64,000 nucleotides of DNA. It comes from Agrococcus terreus. Its GTDB lineage: Bacteria > Actinomycetota > Actinomycetes > Actinomycetales > Microbacteriaceae. Shown here piece after piece: positions 28,225 through 36,464 of this stretch; positions within the stretch are counted from its first letter, which is position 1; every line of letters begins with the position of its first letter. A program made the position numbers and the translations under genes. The DNA is taken from positions 682,001 through 746,000 of the forward strand of contig NZ_BMLM01000001.1 in the NCBI RefSeq assembly GCF_014645235.1. Direction: 5' to 3'. The notes below the pieces were generated by a model. It ran no database searches. It saw only the letters and a list, made by a program, of their open reading frames with translations, and was not told where the DNA came from.

Positions 28225-28638
28225 CTACGGGGCAGGCGAAGCGGGCGGGGCCGCCGGGTTCGCGTCCGCCTGCTGCTCGCGCAGCAGGTCGCGGATGTCG
28301 CGCAGCACGTCGACGTCGGTCTCGGCCGGCTCCTCGGGCGTGACGCCGCGCAGGCGGTCGTGCGCCTCGGTGAGCTTCTGCATCGGGAGGATCAGCACGA
28401 AGTAGCAGATCGCCGCGATGATGAGGAAGTTCAGCACGGCGGCCAGCACGAGGCCGATCTTCACGCCGCCGACCTCGAACGCCTCGAGCTCGTCGACCTG
28501 GAACGCGTTCGCCAGCAGCGGGTTGATGATCGCCTCGGTGAACGCGGCGACGATCCCCGTGAACGCGGTGCCGATGACGACCGCGACGGCCAGCTCGACC
28601 ACGTTGCCGCGCATCAGGAAGTTCTTGAAGCCCTGCAT
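28225..28638 (-). CDS. mscL: Large-conductance mechanosensitive channel MscL
   Basis: A 137-residue homopentameric membrane channel that opens under osmotic down-shock. Gate helix TM1 is GNVVELAVAVVIGTAFTGIVAAFTEAII, given here as residues 11-38, with the usual N-terminal MQGFKNFLMRGN. TM2 is about residues 62-86 (VLAAVLNFLIIAAICYFVLILPM region) and the C-terminal helix LRDIRDLLREQ is present. Length is normal. GAGGATCC lies upstream of ATG. It is downstream of the FmdB gene on the same strand, with a 39-base gap, so they may be co-transcribed. Confidence 0.96.
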   Translation of the reverse strand: MQGFKNFLMRGNVVELAVAVVIGTAFTGIVAAFTEAIINPLLANAFQVDELEAFEVGGVKIGLVLAAVLNFLIIAAICYFVLILPMQKLTEAHDRLRGVTPEEPAETDVDVLRDIRDLLREQQADANPAAPPASPAP

Positions 28639-28677
28639 CGGATCCTCCTCGGTGGTACTCGGTGAAGGGAGCGGCCG

Positions 28678-28902
28678 TCAGTCGGACGAGCCGCCACCGC
28701 TGCTCGCGGTGGTCTTCGAGGCGCTCGCGCGCGAGTCGGTGCGGTAGAAGCCCGCGCCGTTGAAGGTGACGCCGACGGCGCCGTACTGCTTGCGCAGCGC
28801 GCCGCCGCACTGCTCGCAGACGGTGAGCGAGGGCTCGCTGAACGACTGCCGGGCCTCGAACGCGTGGCCGCAGGTGGTGCAGGCGTAGGCGTAGGTGGGC
28901 AT
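28678..28902 (-). CDS. FmdB-family zinc-ribbon protein
   Basis: A 74-residue protein with a single zinc ribbon of two CxxC pairs, CTTCGHAFE and CEQCGGALRK, starting with the family signature MPTYAYAC. It ends in a Ser/Thr/Gly tail. The family (FmdB/CxxC_CxxC_SSSS) is widespread, and its role as a regulator is putative. AGGAG in the last codons of the cyclo-ligase gene serves as ribosome site, and only two bases separate that stop from this ATG, so the genes are coupled. Confidence 0.92.
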   Translation of the reverse strand: MPTYAYACTTCGHAFEARQSFSEPSLTVCEQCGGALRKQYGAVGVTFNGAGFYRTDSRASASKTTASSGGGSSD

Positions 28903-28904
28903 GG

Positions 28905-29504
28905 TCAGCTCCTCGGAGTCAGGGTCAGGATGCCGGACGGGGTGACGACGCCGTCGACGGGCTGGTCGTACGCGGCGTGCGGCACGGAGTCGAAGAGCTC
29001 CTCGTCGTGCACGATCGCGTACACCGGTGGACATTCTGCCATCGCGGCGATCGTCCTGTCGAAGAATCCGCGGCCGCCGCCGATGCGGGAGCCGTCGCGG
29101 CCGACCGCGGTGGCGGGGATGAGCATGAGGTCGACCTCGTCGAGCGCCGTCGGCGGCAGCGCGTCGCCGGTCGGCTCGGGCATCCCGAGGGTGTCCTCGA
29201 TCGCCTCGGTGCCGTCGTGCTCGGCCCAGTCGAGCAGGCCGTCGGTGCGGATGATCGGCAGCAGCACCCGGAGGCCCTCGGCCTCCGCCCAGCGCAGCAG
29301 GCCGCGGGTGTCGGGCTCGCCGGGCAGCGACAGGTAGGCCGAGACGGTGCGCGCCCCGAGGGTGCGCACGAGGTTCACGAGGTGCGCGGTGAGCGCTTCG
29401 GAGCCGGCGGCCGAGAGCGTCGCGCCCTGCTCGGCGCGGGCGGTGCGCAGGCGCCGCCGCAGGGCTCGCTTGGCGTCCTCGATGGCTGCCTCGTCCTCGC
29501 TCAC
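28905..29504 (-). CDS. 5-formyltetrahydrofolate cyclo-ligase
   Basis: A 199-residue folate enzyme converting 5-formyl-THF to 5,10-methenyl-THF with ATP. The N-terminal Arg-rich helix KRALRRRLRTARA binds phosphate. YLSLPGEPDTRGLL and GDALPPTALDEVDLMLIPATAVGRDGSR are typical, and IGGGRGFFDR is the conserved GxGxGxxDR nucleotide loop. The GTG start follows TAGCCT by 7 bases, so it is leaderless. It heads a three-gene run with the FmdB gene and mscL. Confidence 0.94.
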   Translation of the reverse strand: MSEDEAAIEDAKRALRRRLRTARAEQGATLSAAGSEALTAHLVNLVRTLGARTVSAYLSLPGEPDTRGLLRWAEAEGLRVLLPIIRTDGLLDWAEHDGTEAIEDTLGMPEPTGDALPPTALDEVDLMLIPATAVGRDGSRIGGGRGFFDRTIAAMAECPPVYAIVHDEELFDSVPHAAYDQPVDGVVTPSGILTLTPRS

Positions 29505-29511
29505 GGGTGCG

Positions 29512-29517
29512 AGGCTA
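29512..29517 (-). promoter_or_regulatory. -10 hexamer TAGCCT of the cyclo-ligase gene
   Basis: Minus-strand TAGCCT, 7-base gap, GTG at 29504. Confidence 0.5.
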
Positions 29518-29594
29518 TCGCGGCGCCCTGGCCGGCCGTCCCCGCCGGGCCGCGCTCGCCGCCGCGGCGCGCGCCTCCGTGCGGCGGCGGGCCA

Positions 29595-29600
29595 TAGGCT
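29595..29600 (+). promoter_or_regulatory. -10 hexamer TAGGCT of the RimJ-like gene
   Basis: TAGGCT, 7-base gap, GTG at 29608. It decides between two in-frame GTG codons (29602 and 29608). Confidence 0.5.
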
Positions 29601-29607
29601 CGTGCTC

Positions 29608-30267
29608 GTGTTCGACACCGCGCCACGGCTCAGCAGCGGCGCCGTGAGCGTGCGCGGCATCCGGATGCGCGACGCGAAGGCGCTCGAGGCCGAGCTCGTC
29701 GGCAACCGGCAGTGGCTCGAGCCGTGGGAGGCGACGCTGCCCGGCTCGCGCTCGAGCGGCCGCTTCGACACCCGGTCTTCCATCCGCTCCCTGCTCGAGA
29801 GCGAGCGCGACGGCACGGGCCTCGCCTTCGCGATCGAGGTCGACGGGCAGTTCGCGGGGCAGCTGAACGTGGCGGGCATCAGCGGCGGCGCGCTCTCGTC
29901 CTCGACGATCGGCTACTGGGTCGCGCAGCGGTTCGCGGGCCGCGGCGCGACGCCGACGGCGGTCGCGCTCGTCGCCGACCACCTGCTCGGCCCGGCCGGC
30001 CTCCACCGGGTGGAGATCTGCATCCGGCCCGAGAACGAGGCGAGCCTGCGCGTGGTCGAGAAGCTCGGCTTCCGCTACGAGGGGTGCCGCCGCCGCTACA
30101 TCCACATCGACGGCGACTGGCGCGACCACCTGTGCTTCGCGCTCGTGCGCGAGGAGCTCGCGGAGTCGATCCTGGAGCGCTGGCAGGGTGGCCGGGTGCC
30201 GCCGTTCGACCGCTCCGTCTACCCCGTGCCGGTCGGCGGCGACCCGCGGCGACGACCTTCGCGCTAG
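29608..30267 (+). CDS. GNAT N-acetyltransferase, RimJ/RimL type
   Basis: A 219-residue acetyltransferase of the ribosomal-protein-alanine type. Conserved parts include GNRQWLEPWEATLP, YWVAQRFAGRGATPTAVALV (acetyl-CoA loop with RGxA), LHRVEICIRPENEASLRVVEKLGFRYEG and the C-terminal HIDGDWRDHLCFAL. RimJ acetylates the N-terminal Ala of ribosomal protein S5 in E. coli; the target here is inferred only to be a protein N-terminus or amine. The second of two GTG codons was chosen from the -10 spacing. Confidence 0.9.
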   Translation: MFDTAPRLSSGAVSVRGIRMRDAKALEAELVGNRQWLEPWEATLPGSRSSGRFDTRSSIRSLLESERDGTGLAFAIEVDGQFAGQLNVAGISGGALSSSTIGYWVAQRFAGRGATPTAVALVADHLLGPAGLHRVEICIRPENEASLRVVEKLGFRYEGCRRRYIHIDGDWRDHLCFALVREELAESILERWQGGRVPPFDRSVYPVPVGGDPRRRPSR

Positions 30268-30329
30268 ACCTCGTCGTCGTCCACCGGCGCGAGCGGCGCG
30301 CCCTCCGCGGAACCGGTCTCCGCCGCCAC

Positions 30330-30335
30330 TACCGT
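30330..30335 (+). promoter_or_regulatory. -10 hexamer TACCGT of the coiled-coil membrane protein gene
   Basis: TACCGT, 7-base gap, ATG at 30343. Confidence 0.5.
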
Positions 30336-30342
30336 GCAGGGC

Positions 30343-31461
30343 ATGCCGGAGTTCGCAGGTCTCGGGACGACACTCGTCCTCGTCGTCGCCGTCGTGCTCT
30401 GGATCGCGTACCTGGTGCCGGTCTGGACGCGGAAGCGCGAGTACCTGGCGACCGAGCGCAACGCCATCCGCCTGCAGCAGACGCTGCGCATCATGGCCGA
30501 GTCGGCGGAGGCGCCCGAGGAGGTCCGCATCGAGGCCGACGCCCGCACGATCGCCGTGCAGCAGCGCGCGGTCGCGAAGGAGGCGCGCCTCAAGCAGGCG
30601 ATGGAGCACGCGAAGGCCGTCGCCCGCGCCCGCGAGCTCGACGACCAGATCAAGGCGGTCGAGCGCGAGGTGCGCGCGGCCGTCCGCACCACCGTCTCGC
30701 GCGCGCAGCGCCTGCGCCGCACGCGGCTCGCGTGCTTCGCGCTCGTCGTCGCGGCGATCGCCGCGGTCGTCGCCGGCGCGCTCGTGCCGGGCCTGCAGCT
30801 GCTGCTCGTCGCCGGCGGCGCGGTCGCCGTGCTGGGCGTCGCGGGCCTCGTGGCCGTGAACGCCTCCGCAGCCCGGATGCGCGTCGTCGCGGCGCGCACC
30901 GCGCCGAGCGTCCGCACGCTCGTCGAGGCTCGCGCGGTGGCGGCGCAGGCCGTCGCCGCCGAGGAGCGCATCGCCGAGCACGTCGTGGCCCGAGCCGGCC
31001 GCACCGAGGAGCTGCTGCGCTCGCGCTCGTGGACGCCCGCGCCGGTGCCCGAGCAGCGCGCCGCGCCGCAGCACCGGGTCGGCGACGACCTGCTGCAGCG
31101 GGCCCGCGCGCAGCTCGCCGAGGACCGCCGCGCGCTCTCCGGGCCGCTCGCGCGCGTCTCGCGCATCAGCTTCGACGAGCTCGTCACGGGCGAGGTGCCC
31201 GACACCGACATCGAGCGGCGCCTCGCGCCCACCGCGCCCGCCGTGCCGATCCGTCGCGTCGAGGTGGGGGAGGCGGTGGAGGCCGCCGTCGCGCTCGACG
31301 TGGTGCGGGCGGAGGATGCGGCGGCTGCGCCCGCTGCGGAGGCGCCCCCGGCACCCGAGCCGGCGAAGCGCGCGCCGTCGCGGTTCGCGGCGATGGGTGT
31401 CATCGAGGACGACCTCGACGGCATGGACGTGCAGGCGGCCTTCCGCCGCCGCGTCGGCTGA
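30343..31461 (+). CDS. Conserved membrane protein with coiled coil
   Basis: A 372-residue protein of unknown function. Helix 1 lies at about 9-25 (TLVLVVAVVLWIAYLVP) followed by a basic WTRKREYL; a long charged coiled coil spans about 35-125; a hydrophobic hairpin of two helices lies at about 128-175; a second helical segment and a Pro/Ala-rich tail end in FRRRVG. AAMGVIEDDLDGMDVQAAFRRR is a conserved C-terminal box I have seen in Microbacteriaceae proteins of this shape. ATG is placed by the leaderless hexamer; an upstream in-frame GTG overlaps that hexamer. The topology suggests an envelope scaffold, but no function is established. Confidence 0.75.
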   Translation: MPEFAGLGTTLVLVVAVVLWIAYLVPVWTRKREYLATERNAIRLQQTLRIMAESAEAPEEVRIEADARTIAVQQRAVAKEARLKQAMEHAKAVARARELDDQIKAVEREVRAAVRTTVSRAQRLRRTRLACFALVVAAIAAVVAGALVPGLQLLLVAGGAVAVLGVAGLVAVNASAARMRVVAARTAPSVRTLVEARAVAAQAVAAEERIAEHVVARAGRTEELLRSRSWTPAPVPEQRAAPQHRVGDDLLQRARAQLAEDRRALSGPLARVSRISFDELVTGEVPDTDIERRLAPTAPAVPIRRVEVGEAVEAAVALDVVRAEDAAAAPAAEAPPAPEPAKRAPSRFAAMGVIEDDLDGMDVQAAFRRRVG

Positions 31462-31473
31462 CGCCGCCTCCAC

Positions 31474-31571
31474 GGCTGGTCGAGGAGCGCGCGGCCCTCT
31501 CCGCTGGTCGAGGAGCGCGCGGCGGAGCCGCACGCGTCTCCAGACCACAGCTCGGCGGGCTCGACCAGCGG
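31474..31571. repeat. Fifth dispersed copy of the GGTCGAGGAGC intergenic repeat
   Basis: Contains GGCTGGTCGAGGAGC and CGCTGGTCGAGGAGC (left termini), GTCTCCAGACCAC and GCTCGACCAGCGG (right terminus), related to the array at 27664-28179 but with different internal bases. It occupies the gap between the coiled-coil gene and tRNA-Ala. Confidence 0.75.
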
Positions 31572-31593
31572 CGCAGGGGCGTCGCGATTTCGC

Positions 31594-31613
31594 ACCGGAC
31601 AGCATCGTCCGGT
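31594..31613. promoter_or_regulatory. Dyad ACCGGAC-N6-GTCCGGT over the tRNA-Ala promoter
   Basis: A 7-bp inverted repeat whose right arm runs into TATGGT (31613-31618), the likely -10 of tRNA-Ala. Confidence 0.4.
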
Positions 31614-31628
31614 ATGGTGATCCGGTCC

Positions 31629-31704
31629 GGGCCCATGGCGCAGTTGGTAGCGCGCTTCGTTCGCAATGAAGAGGTCGGGGGTTCGAATCCCCCTGGGTCC
31701 ACCA
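31629..31704 (+). tRNA. tRNA-Ala(CGC)
   Basis: Acceptor arms GGGCCCA/TGGGTCC with one G-T pair, D-arm TGGCGCAGTTGGTAGCGC, anticodon loop TTCGCAA (anticodon CGC), T-arm GGGGG TTCGAAT CCCCC, discriminator A and encoded CCA. It decodes GCG. Confidence 0.95.
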
Positions 31705-31738
31705 GCACCGGTCCACCAGCACTGGTCCATCAGCACCG
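31697..31738 (+). repeat. Three 14-base copies of the tRNA-Ala 3' end
   Basis: GGTCCACCAGCACC, GGTCCACCAGCACT and GGTCCATCAGCACC follow one another without gap; the first contains the terminal GGTCCACCA of the tRNA. It may be slipped-strand duplication or remnants of integration at the tRNA. Confidence 0.7.
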
Positions 31739-31741
31739 GCT

Positions 31742-31771
31742 CGAAGGCCCCGCCAGCAGGCGGGGCCTTCG
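31742..31771 (+). terminator. Terminator of tRNA-Ala
   Basis: Perfect 13-bp stem CGAAGGCCCCGCC with AGCA loop. Confidence 0.85.
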
Positions 31772-31921
31772 GCGTGTCGGGCCGCCTCGCTCCGGTCGCC
31801 CGCCGCGGCCCGCCGCGGCGCCGGGCGCGGCGTTGGCCCACCGGCCTCCCGCCGTTCACCCGCGGGCCACCTCCGGTGCCTAGGTTCGCGGCGTCCCCCT
31901 TCCCCTCGCCGAGGAGCACCC

Positions 31922-34900
31922 GTGACGCCGCGCACCCCATCCGTCCGTCGAACGAGGACGGGGGCCGCCGCGGTCGCCCTCGTCGCGCTCGGCGCCAGCC
32001 TGCTCGTGCCCGCCACCGCGGCCACGGCCGCGCCCGCGGCCACCTGGCCGCTCGTGGTCACCGAGATCGTGCCGAACCCGACCGGCGCCGACCACTTCGA
32101 GTACGTCGAGGTCGTGAACACGACGGATGCGCCGCTCACGCTCGGCGACGGCGGCTACGAGCTGGCGTACGGCTACGCCGACGACGACGACACCTCGCGC
32201 GACGTGCCGCTCAGCGCTCCCGCCGGCACCGTGATCCCCGCGGGCGGCGCGGCCGTGCTGTGGCTGTCCTACACGAGCTCGAACGGCTCGGTCGACTCGC
32301 CGTCGTTCAGCGAGGACGACTTCCGCGCCTTCTGGGCCGAGCGCGGCGGCGCTGAGGACTACCAGCTCGTGCGCGTCACCGGCCAGGCCGGGATGGCGAA
32401 CGGCGGCGGCCGCTCGATCCGCGTGCTCGGCCCCGACGGCGCGATCGTCGGATGGTCGTTCTACCCGTCCGGCTCGACCGGCGAGGACGAGGCGGCGCAG
32501 TTCCGCACGCCCGAGGACGCCGGCGAGCGCTCCATGCCGCTGCTCGCGGGCAACGCCGCGCCGAGCCCCGGCATCGTCGACCCGGCGCAGCTCGAGGACC
32601 GCAGCCCGGCGCCGGAGCCGGAGCCCGAGCCCGAGCCGCAGCCCGAGCCGGGCGAGCCCATCCCCGGCCCCGCCCCCGACTCGACGGTCGGCACGCTCCT
32701 GCTCACCGAGCTCGTCGTCGACTCGACGAACGTCGGCGGCAGCGACGGCTACGAGTTCATCGAGCTGTACAACACCACGACCGAGCCCGTCCCGATGGCC
32801 GACCACCGCCTCCGCTACCTCTACCCCGACAGCGGCAGCTCGGCGCTCTGGGCGCTCGAGCCCTCGGATGCGGTCATCGCCCCGGGCGGGGCGCTCGTGA
32901 TCTGGGTGAAGAACGGCGGCAACGCCGACCTCGACCGCGACGACTTCAACGCCTTCTGGGGCACGAGCATCCCGGAGGCGGGGCTCGTCGAGACCGCCGT
33001 CGGCGGCATGGCGAACGGCAGCGCGCGCGGCATGGAGGTCATCACCGCGACCGGCGTGCCCGTGAGCACCGGCTTCTACAACATGGGCGGCGCGCGCGAC
33101 GTCGAGACCGACCGCGGCCTCGCGTACGGCGTCGACCCGGAGGACTTCGGGCAGCAGCGGCTGCTCGGCTCGCGCGCGGCGACGCCGGGCGCGGTCGAGG
33201 CCGATCAGGTGCCGACCGAGCTCACCGTGCCGGCGCCCGACGCTGCGGCGCCGACGGTGGACGACCGCACGGTCGACCGCATCCAGCCCGGCGAGGCCTT
33301 CGCGATCGAGGCGACCATCGCCGACGACACCCTCGTGCGCCGCGTCACGCTGCAGCTGCGCTCCGACCTCGACGAGGGCTTCACGGACGTGAACCTCGAG
33401 CGCGGCGAGGGCGACGCCTACGCGCACGCGATCGAGGCCGTCGACCTCACCGGCAAGGCCTGGTACGAGTACCGCTTCGTCGCGAGCGACGGCCGGAACG
33501 TCGCCGAGACCGAGGTCGTGCGCGTCCCGGTCGAGGGCGTCGACACGTCGCCCGTGCGCCTGAGCGTCGAGGACGGCGACCTGCTCTCGGGCACCGCCTC
33601 CGTCTCGGCGGCGGGGGAGTCGTACCCGTCGGGCGTCGAGCTCGCGATCGACGGCGCCGCCGTCTCGCCGACCGCGCCGCAGCTCGAGCGCGCGCCGGTC
33701 TTCGCGATCGACGTCACCGCGACCGACGCGCGCTTCCGCAACGCGATCGTGCTGCCCGGCGAGGGCGCCACGGTCGACGAGCGCTGCCGCGCGGGCGATG
33801 TGCTCACGATCTTCGAGCGCGGCACCTACGCCGCGACCGAGACGATCACCGCGGAGGTGCCGCTCGACGCGATCGCGCTGGGCGAGGGCCTCGAGCTGCT
33901 CGTCTCGGCCGGCACGAAGGCGTGGCCCTGCGAGGACGCGAACGAGAACAACGACGACTTCTCGTTCTCGAACCCGCGCCTCGTGCTGCCCGACGGCCGC
34001 ACCCTGCAGCCCGACGGCTACGCGGGCGGCTCGATCGCGATGGGCGACTCGAACGACGGCCAGTACGACACCTACCCGGCGTCGTTCGCCATCCCCGACG
34101 ACGCGTTCGTCGCGGTCGCGCATGCCTGGGACACGACCGTCGCGGCCGACGGCGAGCACGTCGTCTCGGCCACCGACGGGTCGGCGAGCGCAGAGGCGCA
34201 CGTCGTGGTCGACAACACGGCCCCCGAGGTGACCACGACGGCCACCGCCGACCGCGTCGACGGCGAGCGCCTGCAGGGCGCGATCGTGCTCGACGCGGAG
34301 GCGACGGATGCGACGAGCGAGGTCGCCGAGGTCGTCGCGACCCTCGACGGCGTCGAGGTGGCGCTGCCGCACGAGACGTCCACGACCGAGCTGGCGGCGG
34401 GCGAGCACCGCCTCGTCGTGACCGCGACCGACGCCGCGGGCAACGCATCCGAGGAGACGCGCACCTTCACGACCGCGGTCGAGGACCCGGCGGTCGAGCT
34501 GCTCTCGCCCGCGGACGGCGCGACGGTCGCCGGCGACGAGGTCGAGCTCTCGGCGCGCGCCACCGACCCCACGGGCGACGACCTCGACGTCGTCTTCCGC
34601 GAGGGCCACGCCTTCGACGCCGCCGATGCGGCCGTCACGGCGAGCGCCGGCGAGACCCGCGACGCGCTCGCGCCGCCCGCGGACCGCGAGGGCGTCGAGC
34701 TCGACGCGGCGCAGCGCGAGGCGCTCGCCGCGATCGGCGGCGGCACGGTGGCGACGGCGAGCGCCGACGCGCTGCCGTACCAGGCGTTCGACGTCGCGGT
34801 GCCCGAGGGCGCCTCGGATGCGACGCTGCGCGTGCGCTGGGACGGCTCGGCGAACGCCGGCGCGAAGGTGCTCCTCCACGTCTGGAACGCGGCTGGGGGG

Positions 34901-36418
34901 GCCTGGGAGCGGGTGGACGAGCACAGCACGACCGCCGAAGGCGAGACGTTCGCGCTCGCGGCCGAGGTTGCCGCCGCAGACCGGGTCGTCGACGGCACCG
35001 CGCGCTTCCTCGTGCAGCACTCCGAGGGCTGGGCCGGCGCGCCGCAATCGGACCGCGGCACGGCGGTGACGCCCGCGCATCCGGACGACACCCCGCGCGG
35101 CGACTACGACTTCACGCTCGGCTGGGAGTCGGACACGCAGTACTACAACGAGGAGTTCTACGACCACCAGCTCGCGATCCACCAGTACTTCCTCGAGCAG
35201 CGCGAGGCGATCGACCTGCAGTACGTGTTCCACACCGGCGACATCGTCGACGAGCGCGACCAGGGCTACCAGTGGGAGAACGCGGATGCCGCGTACCGGA
35301 TGCTCGACGAGGCGCGCCTGCCGTACGGCGTGCTCGCCGGCAACCACGACGTCGGCAACTTCGAGGAGGACTACGGCACCTACGGCCAGTACTTCGGCGA
35401 GGCGCGGTACGCGGGCAGCCCCTGGTACGCGGAGTCGTACGAGGACAACCGCGGCCACGTCGACCTCTTCACGGCGGGCGGCATCGACTTCGTCGTCGTC
35501 GCGATGAGCTGGGATCCGGGCGACGCCGAGATCGCCTGGATGAACGAGGTGCTCGCGCAGCACCCCGAGCGCGTGGGCATCATCAACCTCCACGAGTACC
35601 TGCTCACGACGGGTGGGCTCGGCCCCGTGCCGCAGCGCGTGCAGGACGAGGTCGTGGCGACGAACCCGAACGTCTCGATGGTCATGTCGGGGCACTACCA
35701 CGACGCCTACACGCGCTTCGACTCGTTCGACGACGACGGCGACGGCGTCGACGACCGCACGGTCACGCAGATGCTGTTCGACTACCAGGGCCTGCCGGAG
35801 GGCGGCCTCGGCTACCTGCGGCTGCTGCAGTTCGACAACGAGGGCGCTGAGATGCGCGTGCGCACGTACTCGCCCTCGCTCGAGGACTACGACGCCGACG
35901 ACCCCTCGCTGCCGGCCGAGGACCAGGACTTCGTGGTCTCGTACGAGACGCTCGGCATCGAGCCGCGCGACAAGGAGCTCGTCGGCGACGGATTCCGCGC
36001 GGAGGTGCTCACGGGCGCCGCGATCGACGGGGCGGATGCGGCGGAGGACGGCGCCGTGATCGGCGAGGCGCTGGATGCCGCGAGCGGCGAGGTGGTCTCG
36101 GTCGCCTGGGCGCCGGGCGAGGGCACGCACGGCTGGTACGTGACGGCGACGGACGCGTTCGGCGGCGAGGTCCGCTCGGAGGTGCGCACCGTGACGCTCG
36201 AGGCGGGCGACGGCGGGCCCGGCGGCGGCGACCAGGGCGGTGACGACCAGGGCGGCGGCGACCAGGGCGGCGGCGACCAGGGCGGCGTCGGCTCGGACGC
36301 GCAGGGCGAGGACGGGCTGCCGCGCACGGGCGCGGAGCCGTGGGGCCTCGGGCTCGCGGTGCTGCTGCTCCTCGCGGGGCTCGCGCTCGTGCTCTCGCGC
36401 AGGCTGCGCCGCAGCTGA
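31922..36418 (+). CDS. Giant LPXTG-anchored lamin-tail/metallophosphoesterase protein
   Basis: A 1498-residue surface protein. The Sec signal ends near TAATAAPAAT. Two lamin-tail domains (about 45-190 and 260-390) carry LVVTEIVPNPTG and LLLTELVVDSTN starts, joined by a Pro-Glu repeat. Ig/PKD-like regions span about 430-900. A calcineurin-type phosphoesterase (about 1055-1330) has ESDTQYYN, HTGDIVD (1104-1110), AGNHDVG and SGHYHD metal motifs. A Gly/Asp/Gln repeat then leads to the sortase signal LPRTG (about 1466-1470), a membrane helix and RRLRRS. GAGGAG precedes GTG. Probable role: wall-anchored hydrolysis of phosphoesters, for phosphate scavenging or glycopolymer turnover. No sortase gene is in the window. 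Confidence 0.93.
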   Translation: MTPRTPSVRRTRTGAAAVALVALGASLLVPATAATAAPAATWPLVVTEIVPNPTGADHFEYVEVVNTTDAPLTLGDGGYELAYGYADDDDTSRDVPLSAPAGTVIPAGGAAVLWLSYTSSNGSVDSPSFSEDDFRAFWAERGGAEDYQLVRVTGQAGMANGGGRSIRVLGPDGAIVGWSFYPSGSTGEDEAAQFRTPEDAGERSMPLLAGNAAPSPGIVDPAQLEDRSPAPEPEPEPEPQPEPGEPIPGPAPDSTVGTLLLTELVVDSTNVGGSDGYEFIELYNTTTEPVPMADHRLRYLYPDSGSSALWALEPSDAVIAPGGALVIWVKNGGNADLDRDDFNAFWGTSIPEAGLVETAVGGMANGSARGMEVITATGVPVSTGFYNMGGARDVETDRGLAYGVDPEDFGQQRLLGSRAATPGAVEADQVPTELTVPAPDAAAPTVDDRTVDRIQPGEAFAIEATIADDTLVRRVTLQLRSDLDEGFTDVNLERGEGDAYAHAIEAVDLTGKAWYEYRFVASDGRNVAETEVVRVPVEGVDTSPVRLSVEDGDLLSGTASVSAAGESYPSGVELAIDGAAVSPTAPQLERAPVFAIDVTATDARFRNAIVLPGEGATVDERCRAGDVLTIFERGTYAATETITAEVPLDAIALGEGLELLVSAGTKAWPCEDANENNDDFSFSNPRLVLPDGRTLQPDGYAGGSIAMGDSNDGQYDTYPASFAIPDDAFVAVAHAWDTTVAADGEHVVSATDGSASAEAHVVVDNTAPEVTTTATADRVDGERLQGAIVLDAEATDATSEVAEVVATLDGVEVALPHETSTTELAAGEHRLVVTATDAAGNASEETRTFTTAVEDPAVELLSPADGATVAGDEVELSARATDPTGDDLDVVFREGHAFDAADAAVTASAGETRDALAPPADREGVELDAAQREALAAIGGGTVATASADALPYQAFDVAVPEGASDATLRVRWDGSANAGAKVLLHVWNAAGGAWERVDEHSTTAEGETFALAAEVAAADRVVDGTARFLVQHSEGWAGAPQSDRGTAVTPAHPDDTPRGDYDFTLGWESDTQYYNEEFYDHQLAIHQYFLEQREAIDLQYVFHTGDIVDERDQGYQWENADAAYRMLDEARLPYGVLAGNHDVGNFEEDYGTYGQYFGEARYAGSPWYAESYEDNRGHVDLFTAGGIDFVVVAMSWDPGDAEIAWMNEVLAQHPERVGIINLHEYLLTTGGLGPVPQRVQDEVVATNPNVSMVMSGHYHDAYTRFDSFDDDGDGVDDRTVTQMLFDYQGLPEGGLGYLRLLQFDNEGAEMRVRTYSPSLEDYDADDPSLPAEDQDFVVSYETLGIEPRDKELVGDGFRAEVLTGAAIDGADAAEDGAVIGEALDAASGEVVSVAWAPGEGTHGWYVTATDAFGGEVRSEVRTVTLEAGDGGPGGGDQGGDDQGGGDQGGGDQGGVGSDAQGEDGLPRTGAEPWGLGLAVLLLLAGLALVLSRRLRRS

Positions 36419-36423
36419 GCGCA

Positions 36424-36462
36424 CGACGACGGGCCCGGCGATCGTCGCCGGGCCCGTCGTCG
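36424..36462. terminator. Bidirectional terminator after the giant surface protein gene
   Basis: 18-bp perfect stem CGACGACGGGCCCGGCGA with TCG loop, between converging stops (36418 and 36465). Confidence 0.9.
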
Positions 36463-36464
36463 CG

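Noticed and set aside
31697-31738. Integrated element at tRNA-Ala
   Set aside because: No integrase, phage or plasmid gene follows the tRNA; only the short repeat is present, so it is kept as a repeat and not called a mobile element.
32600-32680. Pro-Glu repeat in the giant surface protein as a CRISPR-like array
   Set aside because: It is an in-frame low-complexity linker inside a coding region, without spacers.
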